A stretch of DNA of 8,887 bases from Bacteroidia bacterium (GTDB lineage: Bacteria > Bacteroidota > Bacteroidia > B-17B0 > Aurantibacillaceae), in assembly GCA_014379485.1 (NCBI GenBank), contig JACMLS010001070.1:1-8887 (forward strand), in the 5' to 3' direction. Below are positions 1 to 6,034 of the stretch, piece by piece. A program made the position numbers and the translations under genes. Position 1 is the first letter of the stretch. Every line of letters begins with the position of its first letter. Below the pieces are notes generated by a model, which saw only the letters and a program-made list of their open reading frames with translations, searched no databases and was not told the origin of the DNA.

Positions 1-947
1 CGAATTACAATTCCGTTTTTTGAAAGGTGATCGTAAATTTCTTTTGGACTTGTTGTTTTTATCAATAGAAAATTCGCTTCGCTTGAAAAAACTTTCAGCA
101 CAAAAGAGAATTTTTTTAATTCTTCGGCAAGTAGTTTTCTTTCACTTACAATTTCTTTGATCCATTCATTTACCTGCGGTAATTCATCCAACGCTTTCAT
201 AGCTATCTGCTGGCTCATTTCGTTTATGTTATAGGGCGCTTTCACTTTATTCATTACGTGAATGATGTCTGCAGAAGCAAAAGCCATTCCCACTCTTAAA
301 GCCGCAAGGCCCCATGCTTTTGAAAGCGTTTGTAAAATTACCAGATTAGGATAATTCAACAGTTCGGGAATCAAACTTTTGTAGGAAGCAAAATTTATAT
401 ACGCTTCATCCACAACAACAATTCCGTTTATTTTTTCGAGAATCAGTTTTATATCATTCCATTTTACCCCATTACCGGTTGGATTGTTGGGGCAACACAC
501 AAAAAACAAACGTGTATGTTCGTCAATTGCATTTAAAATTGCTGAGGTATTTAACTGAAAAGTTTCAGGAGTTAAATTAATATTTCTTACTTCTACATTG
601 TTGATGTTTGCCAGCACTTCGTACATACCATAAGTGGGCGGACAAATAATTACGTTGTCTTTTTGTGGCTCACAAAAACAGCGGTATAAAAGATCAATTG
701 CTTCGTCGCTGCCGTTGCCTAATAAAATATTTTCTGGCAGCAAGCCTTTTACGCCGCTTAATTTTTTTTTGAGTTGTAACTGATAAGGGTCGGGATAACG
801 GTTGTGATTTCCTTCTACGGGCGAGCCCAAACTGTTTTCGTTGGCGTCTAAAAAAATTCCGCTTTTGCCCTGGTATTCATCGCGCGCACTTGAGTAGGGA
901 GTGAGGTTGAGAATATTTTTTCTGATGATGGATTGTAAGTCGAACAT
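1..947 (-). CDS. hisC: Histidinol-phosphate aminotransferase, 3' end cut by the window edge
   Basis: PLP-dependent enzyme of cytoplasmic histidine synthesis that interconverts imidazole-acetol phosphate and histidinol phosphate with glutamate as amino donor. The first 315 codons are visible; the family is usually about 350 residues, so only a short C-terminal piece is missing. Seen in the translation: an N-terminal LTPYSSARDEY and LDANENSLG substrate-side segment, a GNGSDEAIDLL cofactor-phosphate region, CPNNPTGN, VVDEAYINF (Asp180 and Tyr183 as PLP-contact residues), and TLSKAWGLAALRVG with Lys210 as the Schiff-base lysine. These are the landmarks of fold-type I class II aminotransferases. 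The ATG at 947-945 lies three bases beyond the hisD stop, so the two genes are surely cotranscribed and perhaps translationally coupled. The start region is A-rich (CAGAAATAAACT) with no Shine-Dalgarno. The his context separates it from other aminotransferases of the same fold. Confidence 0.96.
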   Translation of the reverse strand, partial: MFDLQSIIRKNILNLTPYSSARDEYQGKSGIFLDANENSLGSPVEGNHNRYPDPYQLQLKKKLSGVKGLLPENILLGNGSDEAIDLLYRCFCEPQKDNVIICPPTYGMYEVLANINNVEVRNINLTPETFQLNTSAILNAIDEHTRLFFVCCPNNPTGNGVKWNDIKLILEKINGIVVVDEAYINFASYKSLIPELLNYPNLVILQTLSKAWGLAALRVGMAFASADIIHVMNKVKAPYNINEMSQQIAMKALDELPQVNEWIKEIVSERKLLAEELKKFSFVLKVFSSEANFLLIKTTSPKEIYDHLSKNGIVI

Positions 948-950
948 AGT

Positions 951-2237
951 TTATTTCTGTAAATTTTTTAATCGCACGGTTACAGCATTTTTATGCGCCT
1001 GCAAACCTTCTGCCTCAGCCATGGTTTCAATTGCGCTGCCAATATTTTTAATTCCTTCTCTTGTAAGTTCCTGGAAAGTTATTTTTTTTACAAAACTGTC
1101 AAGTGAAACGCCGCTGTAAGCTTTTGCGTAACCGTTTGTTGGCAGTGTGTGATTTGTTCCACTTGCATAATCGCCGGCGCTTTCGCAAGAAAAATTTCCA
1201 ATAAAAACAGAGCCCGCGTTTTTTACCTGCAAAGAAATTTTATTGGGTTCTTTACAGGCAAGAATTAAATGTTCGGGCGCATATTCATTCAGTAAATGCA
1301 TCCCTTCGTTTAAATCCTTCACTAAAATTGCTTTACTGTTCTTCAATGCTTTTTCTGCAATTTCCTTACGGGGAAGATCTTTTAGCTGAAGAGAAATTTC
1401 TGAAATAATGCTTTCAATAATTTTTTCGTTTGTACATACAAGCACTACCTGGCTGTCTGCTCCGTGTTCTGCCTGACTTAAAAGATCTGCCGCAACAAAT
1501 TCAGGCACGCAAAATTCATCTGCCAGTACAGCAAGTTCAGACGGACCTGCGGGCATATCAATTGCAATTCCTTCTTTATTTACCAATTGCTTTGCGCAGG
1601 TTACGTATTGATTGCCCGGACCAAAAATTTTATAAACTTTCTGAATGCTTTCTGTTCCGTAAGCCATTGCCGCAATTGCCTGCGCACCTCCTGCTTTAAA
1701 AATTTTTGTTACCCCGCAAATTTTTGCTGCGTAAAGAATTGCCGGATGAAGATTTCCTTTTGAATCAGGAGGCGAACAAATAATTATTTCTTTGCAGCCC
1801 GCCAATTTTGCGGGAATGGCAAGCATCAACACTGTAGAGAACAAAGGCGCTGTTCCGCCCGGAATATATAATCCTACTTTTTCAATGGCCACAGATCTTC
1901 TGAAACATTTTATGCCGGGCATTGTTTCTACCCACAACTCTTCTTCTTTCTGTTTAGAGTGAAATTTTTCAATATTTTCTTTGGCGAGTGAAATGGCCTG
2001 TTTTAATTCCGGAATAATCAAAGCACCAGAACCAACGATCTCGAAATCTTTAACCGCAAAATTTTCAAGTGCAGGTCCGCCGAATTTTTCTGTGTATTCT
2101 TTTAAAGCAGTATCTCCTTTTGTTTTTACGTTGAGAAGAATTTCACTCACTGTTTTTTCAAGTGAGAGAGAATCAAGGACAGGACGTTTCAATAGTTCGG
2201 GCCAATCGTTTTCTTCCGGATATTTGAATAGTTGCAT
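951..2237 (-). CDS. hisD: Histidinol dehydrogenase
   Basis: NAD- and zinc-dependent enzyme that oxidises L-histidinol to L-histidine in two steps, the last reactions of the pathway. The 428-residue length is normal for the family and the protein looks intact. Expected zinc ligands are present: Gln255 and His258 in DLLSQAEHGADSQ, Asp356 in CESAGDYASG, and His415 in GLQAHKNAVTVR. The catalytic pair is Glu322-His323 in NEYAPEHLIL, with a further conserved His363 in TNHTLPT. Other family signatures are VGLYIPGGTAPL (121-132), GGAQAIAAMAYGT (183-195) and IFGPGNQYV (204-212). Residue roles are assigned by analogy with the E. coli enzyme. It starts ten bases after hisG and ends three bases before hisC, as expected in a hisG-hisD-hisC operon. 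No Shine-Dalgarno is visible before the ATG. Confidence 0.98.
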   Translation of the reverse strand: MQLFKYPEENDWPELLKRPVLDSLSLEKTVSEILLNVKTKGDTALKEYTEKFGGPALENFAVKDFEIVGSGALIIPELKQAISLAKENIEKFHSKQKEEELWVETMPGIKCFRRSVAIEKVGLYIPGGTAPLFSTVLMLAIPAKLAGCKEIIICSPPDSKGNLHPAILYAAKICGVTKIFKAGGAQAIAAMAYGTESIQKVYKIFGPGNQYVTCAKQLVNKEGIAIDMPAGPSELAVLADEFCVPEFVAADLLSQAEHGADSQVVLVCTNEKIIESIISEISLQLKDLPRKEIAEKALKNSKAILVKDLNEGMHLLNEYAPEHLILACKEPNKISLQVKNAGSVFIGNFSCESAGDYASGTNHTLPTNGYAKAYSGVSLDSFVKKITFQELTREGIKNIGSAIETMAEAEGLQAHKNAVTVRLKNLQK

Positions 2238-2247
2238 GTTGTGTAAG

Positions 2248-3102
2248 TTAGACGATCATTTTTTCTATGGGAACAACAAGAATTCCTTGCGCTCCGTTTT
2301 CTTTTAGTTTTTCAATTATTTCCCAGAAGTCATCTTCTTTTAAAACAGAATGAACAGAGCTCCATCCTTTTTCTGCAAGCGGAAGAATGGTAGGGCTTTT
2401 CATTCCGGGTAATATGGAACAGATCTTTTTTAAATTTTCATTGGGGGCATTCAGTAAAATATATTTGTTCTTACTTGCTTTTCTAACGGACTGGATCCGG
2501 AACAAGAGTTTTTCAATTATTTTATTTTTTTCTTTATCGAGATTTTTGTTTGCGATTAAAACGGCTTCTGATTTTAATACAACCTCCACTTCTTTTAATC
2601 CGTTTGTAAAAAGTGTTGAGCCGGAGCTTACAAGATCGCAAATTGCATCTGCAAGGCCAATTCCCGGAGCAATTTCAACTGAGCCGCTTATTTCGTGTAT
2701 TTCGGCTTTTACTTTGTTTTTTTTCAGAAAACTTTTCAGGATCTCTGAATACGAAGTGGCGATTTTTTTTCCGCTCAGGTCTTTGATGCTTTTGTATTTT
2801 TTTTCTTTGGGAATAGCAATAGAAAGTCTGCATTTTCCAAAACCAAGTTTATCTATTACGTTCACAGCTTTGTTTTTTTCGAGCATAACGTTTTCTCCCA
2901 CAATGCCAATATCTGCAACACCATCTTCTACGTATTGCGGAATATCATCGTCGCGCAAAAAGAAAACTTCCAGGGGAAAGTTTTTTGCCTCTGCTTTTAA
3001 TTTGTTCATACTGTTGTTAAATGTGATTCCGCATTCTTTTAACAAGCCCAAAGAGTCTTCACTTAAGCGACCCGATTTTTGAATGGCGATTTTTAGTTTC
3101 AT
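2248..3102 (-). CDS. hisG: ATP phosphoribosyltransferase, long (HisG-L) form
   Basis: Catalyses condensation of ATP with PRPP, the first committed step of histidine synthesis. The 284-residue length fits the long, hexameric form with a C-terminal regulatory ACT-like domain (about 208-284). This form needs no HisZ partner and is normally feedback-inhibited by histidine. Seen in the sequence: the N-terminal IAIQKSGRLSEDSL, the periplasmic-binding-like VADIGIVGENV (62-72), the PRPP-binding DLVSSGSTLFTNGLKEVE motif starting at Asp156, and the C-terminal PTILPLAEKGWSSVHSVL. It is the first structural gene after the leader and attenuator, starting 30 bases past the terminator T-tract, so it is the direct target of read-through control. 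The start context GAAAGAAAATAAAATT is A-rich. Allosteric inhibition by histidine is inferred from the family, not shown here. Confidence 0.98.
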   Translation of the reverse strand: MKLKIAIQKSGRLSEDSLGLLKECGITFNNSMNKLKAEAKNFPLEVFFLRDDDIPQYVEDGVADIGIVGENVMLEKNKAVNVIDKLGFGKCRLSIAIPKEKKYKSIKDLSGKKIATSYSEILKSFLKKNKVKAEIHEISGSVEIAPGIGLADAICDLVSSGSTLFTNGLKEVEVVLKSEAVLIANKNLDKEKNKIIEKLLFRIQSVRKASKNKYILLNAPNENLKKICSILPGMKSPTILPLAEKGWSSVHSVLKEDDFWEIIEKLKENGAQGILVVPIEKMIV

Positions 3103-3131
3103 AATTTTATTTTCTTTCAGAGATTATTTGT

Positions 3132-3164
3132 AAAAAAAAAGGCTTATCACACGGATAAGCCTTT
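3132..3164 (-). terminator. Intrinsic terminator (attenuator hairpin 3:4)
   Basis: A perfect 11-bp stem, AAAGGCTTATC paired with GATAAGCCTTT (arms 3164-3154 and 3148-3138), has a five-base loop CGTGT. On the minus strand it runs into an unbroken nine-T tract (3140-3132). It sits between the leader peptide and hisG, so it acts as the conditional attenuator terminator rather than an end-of-operon terminator. Confidence 0.93.
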
Positions 3165-3215
3165 ACTAATTTTTTTGCAAATACACAAAATCATCAGGGC
3201 TTACCGTTAAGTAAG
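3132..3215 (-). promoter_or_regulatory. Transcription attenuator of the his operon with competing hairpins
   Basis: Four pairing segments can be read on the minus-strand RNA. Segment 1 is CTTAC (3215-3211), overlapping the last base of the His12 codon. Segment 2 is GGTAAGCC (3205-3198). Segment 3 is GGCTTATC (3161-3154). Segment 4 is GATAAGCC (3148-3141). Pairs 1:2 (5 bp, 6-base loop) and 3:4 can coexist and give termination. Pair 2:3 (8 bp including one G.U) gives an antiterminator that excludes 3:4. Segments 2 and 4 differ at one base, as expected for competitors. A ribosome stalled at His8 to His10 should cover segment 1 and leave segment 2 free, giving read-through when charged tRNA-His is scarce. 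A ribosome at the leader stop covers segment 2 and restores termination. Pairings are seen in the sequence; the mechanism is by analogy with enterobacterial his attenuation. Confidence 0.87.
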
Positions 3216-3250
3216 TGGCTGTGATGATGAAGATGTTTTTTGCTGTTCAT
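3194..3250 (-). CDS. hisL: His operon leader peptide, 18 residues with five His codons
   Basis: A short ORF on the minus strand reads MNSKKHLHHHSHLLNGKP and then TGA. His occurs at positions 6, 8, 9, 10 and 12, so five of seven consecutive codons are CAT or CAC, far above chance. It lies between a good Bacteroidota-type promoter and an intrinsic terminator, directly upstream of hisG, which is the textbook arrangement for ribosome-mediated attenuation. Its stop codon sits two bases past RNA segment 2 of the attenuator, so a ribosome terminating there would cover that segment. The ATG is only four bases downstream of the -7 element, so the transcript may start at or next to the ATG, making it almost leaderless. 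The role is inferred; the peptide itself probably has no function beyond being translated. Confidence 0.9.
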   Translation of the reverse strand: MNSKKHLHHHSHLLNGKP

Positions 3251-3254
3251 GGAG

Positions 3255-3282
3255 CAAATATAGGATTTTTTTTATCGCACAA
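3255..3282 (-). promoter_or_regulatory. Bacteroidota-type promoter of the his operon
   Basis: On the minus strand a TTG (3282-3280) is followed after 17 bases by TATATTTG (3262-3255), an exact match to the Bacteroidota -7 consensus TAnnTTTG. Transcription should start a few bases downstream, at or near the A of the hisL ATG at 3250. The leader from there to the end of the terminator T-tract is about 119 bases. Confidence 0.75.
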
Positions 3283-3313
3283 AAAAATTAATTTTATGTA
3301 AAAAAACAAGCCT

Positions 3314-3526
3314 ATGAAAAAGATGCTGCTTTTTATACTTTGTTGTATTGTTTTTACTTCCTGCGGACTTAAAAGCGGCCAAAATTTCTGGGACAGCTCA
3401 TCAGGTGGAGGAACGAGCCATCCTGATTCTGTTACAGATGAGGAATGGTCTCAAATGATGGGAAGTGAGGCTGCGAGAATGGCAGATAGCATCAGGAAAG
3501 CAGATTCAATGGCGTCACATCACTGA
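3314..3526 (+). CDS. Small predicted lipoprotein of unknown function
   Basis: A 70-residue product with a lipoprotein signal: MKK, a hydrophobic stretch (LLFILCCIVF), then lipobox FTSC with Cys17 as the likely lipidated residue, giving a mature peptide of about 54 residues. The mature part is hydrophilic and likely disordered at first (SSSGGGTSHPDS). It ends in a short, charged, probably helical segment (EEWSQMMGSEAARMADSIRKADSMASHH). No family is recognised. It diverges from the his leader. A weak -7-like TAATTTTA at 3289-3296 (one mismatch to TAnnTTTG, no good -33) would again place the transcript start close to the ATG. The stop is separated by one base from the stop of the convergent 302-residue gene. 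The clean signal and lipobox support a real gene despite its length. Confidence 0.75.
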   Translation: MKKMLLFILCCIVFTSCGLKSGQNFWDSSSGGGTSHPDSVTDEEWSQMMGSEAARMADSIRKADSMASHH

Positions 3527-3527
3527 A

Positions 3528-4436
3528 TCAGTCATTAAATCTCCCGATGGGAATTTCGAGTTTAAAATTTAAAAGATGAGTTTCAAAACCGCGCATAGAT
3601 TTTTTGAACGCGATATTGTAGCCGTAATGAATAAAAAAATACCAGAATTGAATACCAATTTCAGGACAATAACCGAATGTGCCTTTGCTGCCATTGTTGA
3701 GATAGGTAAAATTGGCCAGTCTCATATGCGCAAAAAAGATAGAAAAATCTGTGGTAGATAAATTCATACCCCATCCTTTACCATTCAGGTTTTTTCTGAA
3801 ACCCGTGTTGAATAAATTGTAAGAGTATTGCATAGATGTTTCATGTACAATTTTTTTACCTTTCTCTTTCGATTTTATTCTGTAAGCCGGATCAAATTCT
3901 CCGAACGAAATTTCTGCACCACCCCATTGGTTTTTGCCAATAAAAAAATCTCCTTTAAGCCAAAAGGCAACACGTTTCGGATGATATCCGTATTTTTTTA
4001 ATGTGTCCAGTTCGGGTATGAGATTTTCTAAATATTCTTTTCTGTATTCGTAATTGGCGAGCATATAACTAAACCTGCATTTGTGGCATGTTGCTGCTGC
4101 AAGTTTATAAAGCGAATCAATTTTTTTCAACAGAACTTCATCATAATCAAAATCGCCGGTGGTATCATTGGCTGCAATGGAATCGTGCATTTGTGATAAA
4201 AGCAACGCTCTGTAACCAATGAGTTTTCCTCTGAAAACATCAACAGAAAAATCTGCCGGGTCGTAAAGATCCAGAGTGTCCTTGTATTTTTGCAGATCCT
4301 CGCCCCTGTACCATTTGATGCGGGTGTTTTCGATTTGATTTACGATATTACTTTGCTCAAGAGAATCTAACTGAGAAAATGCGGGAAGTGAAAACAGGAA
4401 ATACAGACAACTGAACAGCAATTTTATTTTTTTCAT
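3528..4436 (-). CDS. Exported protein of unknown function with a barrel-like C-terminal half
   Basis: A 302-residue protein with a signal peptide (MKKIKLLFSCLYFLFSLPAFSQ, likely cut around residue 21). The N-terminal half is polar and probably helical, with a Cys-His-Lys-Cys pair at 117-120. The half from about residue 155 is rich in alternating aromatic and glycine residues (for example WLKGDFFIGKNQWGGAEISF and GIQFWYFFIHYGYNIAF). It ends in LNFKLEIPIGRFND, which suggests amphipathic beta strands and perhaps an outer-membrane barrel or beta-sandwich. It does not end in the terminal aromatic residue typical of many outer-membrane barrels, so that reading is tentative. No family is recognised. 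It is the last gene of the four-gene minus-strand cluster, 12 bases after the SGNH hydrolase, and converges on the lipoprotein gene with a one-base gap. Confidence 0.8.
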   Translation of the reverse strand: MKKIKLLFSCLYFLFSLPAFSQLDSLEQSNIVNQIENTRIKWYRGEDLQKYKDTLDLYDPADFSVDVFRGKLIGYRALLLSQMHDSIAANDTTGDFDYDEVLLKKIDSLYKLAAATCHKCRFSYMLANYEYRKEYLENLIPELDTLKKYGYHPKRVAFWLKGDFFIGKNQWGGAEISFGEFDPAYRIKSKEKGKKIVHETSMQYSYNLFNTGFRKNLNGKGWGMNLSTTDFSIFFAHMRLANFTYLNNGSKGTFGYCPEIGIQFWYFFIHYGYNIAFKKSMRGFETHLLNFKLEIPIGRFND

Positions 4437-4448
4437 ACAAGGGGGCCA

Positions 4449-5174
4449 TTATTTTACCAGCAATTTTTTTGCGTCGGCAAATATAAGCTTTTCCCACTCA
4501 GCATATTCTTTTGCACTTGGGTGTAAACCATCGTCTGCAACAAGAGTGCTGTCGTCTTTCATTTTAAGTGATATGTCGTAAATATCAACCAAAGGCAATT
4601 TGTATTTGGCAGCGTAATTTTTTATTACTGCATTAAATTCTTGTATGCCTTTGCTGATATCTCTGCCGCCCGAATAATTTTTTCCGGCAGGTGTAACCCC
4701 AAAATCAGGAATGGTTACCAGCAGAATTCTGTTTTTGTTTGCGTCGAGTTTTTTTTGAATGGCTGTAAGAATTATTCCGTAATTTTTTTCGAAGGTGGTT
4801 TTATCTACACTGCGTACCCAATCGTTTACACCAATGAGTAAGGTTACAAAGTTTGCGTCTGATTTTTCTAAGACTGGTAATTCGTAATCAATGAGGTCTT
4901 GTGTAGAAAATCCGTTGCGTGCAGGGTTTACTGCCAGAAATGTTTTCACCCCTTCTGCATTTAGCTGGTTGCTTAAAAGCTGCGGCCACGATGTTTCTAC
5001 AGATGCGCCGGTTCCTATTGTATAAGAATCTCCTAAGGGAAGGTAATGTATTTCGCTTAAGATCCCCTTTTCATTTAGCGCAGGTGTGTCGTTCTTCATA
5101 AATTTTTTAGCTGCAAGAAAAATAATTGCAATACCGATCATAAAAAGAGAAAGAAATATTCTGAATTTTTTCAT
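4449..5174 (-). CDS. SGNH/GDSL-family hydrolase, membrane-anchored or exported
   Basis: A 241-residue protein with an N-terminal hydrophobic segment (about 5-22) behind MKK, which could be a signal anchor. The four SGNH blocks follow in order: block I LPLGDSYTIGTG with nucleophile Ser50; block II Gly88 in PARNGFSTQDL; block III LLIGVNDWVR with Asn117; block V DDGLHPS with Asp215 and His218 completing the triad. The family hydrolyses esters (lipids, acetylated sugars, thioesters), and the substrate cannot be told from these motifs. The catalytic set is complete, so the enzyme is probably active, likely outside the cytoplasm. It lies 12 bases after the second paralogous exported protein and 12 bases before the 302-residue exported protein. 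One transcript is likely, and a role in modifying envelope or secreted material is an inference from that context. Confidence 0.9.
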   Translation of the reverse strand: MKKFRIFLSLFMIGIAIIFLAAKKFMKNDTPALNEKGILSEIHYLPLGDSYTIGTGASVETSWPQLLSNQLNAEGVKTFLAVNPARNGFSTQDLIDYELPVLEKSDANFVTLLIGVNDWVRSVDKTTFEKNYGIILTAIQKKLDANKNRILLVTIPDFGVTPAGKNYSGGRDISKGIQEFNAVIKNYAAKYKLPLVDIYDISLKMKDDSTLVADDGLHPSAKEYAEWEKLIFADAKKLLVK

Positions 5175-5186
5175 TGGTTAAAATTT

Positions 5187-6023
5187 TTAGTGCCAGATAA
5201 CTGTTATTGTTTCATTATCATAATTCAAATAATATTCTCCACTTGGCAGCTTATTTAAATAAACTGATTTGGCAAAACCCCGCTTTACTATATTTCCGTA
5301 ATGGTCATAGACCTCGTAAAGAGTTTCTGTTGGAAATTCTATTGGAAGAGGGTTGTAATTTATTCCAGGTTTAATTTTTTCTCTTTCGGGTTGTTCAATT
5401 GAAATGGGTTTTGAAATGTTTGGTTTATTAAGTGAATAGCTGCTTATTCTGAATTGATTTTTTCCGCTATGAAAATATTTTTTAATATTGATAGAGTAAG
5501 AAATAATGTCTTTTGTTTTAGGAATGTTTTTCGCTTCCTCCCAATTCCTTACAACGCCTTCGGTTTCTGTTTCTTCTATTTTTACCCATTTGTTCCATCT
5601 GTATTGCTGAATTGCAAATGTGTGGTTAATTCTTTCCCGCTCAGTTTCCCATTTAAGCAAGCTGTCATTCTCTATCCGCAAATTAAGAACATCTTTTGGA
5701 CGTGGAGGATAATGTGATTGCGTATTGATCAGTTTGGGTTTACAGTTATCGCCATGAAAAATTTCTATTTGAACAGAATCGCCCGCTTTAAAATTCATTC
5801 GCCTCAGATCAATTTCATAAGCAGAAGATTGAATGGAGTCTGAAGGATATTCAATACCATTCACTAAAACTTTTTGAGTGCAAAATCCTTTTCCGCTGGC
5901 AGCATAAGGATTTTGAATGTAAATATTGTCTCCCAAAAAATTTCCTTTTAATACAAAACTTTGCTGCCCGTAAAACAAGGAAAGTGAAATAAGAAAAACG
6001 AATGAAGAATAAAACATTTTCAT
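5187..6023 (-). CDS. Exported protein, downstream member of a tandem paralog pair
   Basis: A 278-residue protein from the ATG at 6023. A longer reading from 6044 adds seven residues (MVLKQIK) but overlaps the stop of the upstream gene. The shorter start gives an 11-base gap like the 12-base gaps elsewhere in the cluster and a compact signal peptide (MKMFYSSFVFLISLSLFYGQ). Residues 27-101 form a conserved domain (NFLGDNIYIQNP, GFCTQKVLVNG, EIFHGDNCKP) about two-thirds identical to the upstream paralog by hand alignment, with Cys48 and Cys94 kept. The middle (KWETERERINHTF, QYRWNKWVKIEE, HSGKNQFRI) looks like a fibronectin III-type beta domain. The C-terminus (EVYDHYGNIVKRGF, LNKLPSGEYYLNYDN) resembles the second half of a T9SS type A sorting domain but lacks the usual PNP motif. 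Function is unknown. Confidence 0.85.
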   Translation of the reverse strand: MKMFYSSFVFLISLSLFYGQQSFVLKGNFLGDNIYIQNPYAASGKGFCTQKVLVNGIEYPSDSIQSSAYEIDLRRMNFKAGDSVQIEIFHGDNCKPKLINTQSHYPPRPKDVLNLRIENDSLLKWETERERINHTFAIQQYRWNKWVKIEETETEGVVRNWEEAKNIPKTKDIISYSINIKKYFHSGKNQFRISSYSLNKPNISKPISIEQPEREKIKPGINYNPLPIEFPTETLYEVYDHYGNIVKRGFAKSVYLNKLPSGEYYLNYDNETITVIWH

Positions 6024-6034
6024 TTTAATTTGTT

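Noticed and set aside
2387..3082. Plus-strand 231-codon ORF opposite hisG
   Set aside because: It lies wholly antisense to an intact, well-recognised hisG; its Phe/Ser-rich product with no motif is what Lys/Glu-rich codons give on the other strand.
3138..3164. The attenuator hairpin as a plus-strand terminator
   Set aside because: The hairpin is symmetric, but no plus-strand gene ends upstream of it; the nine-T tract is on the minus strand where the leader transcript runs.
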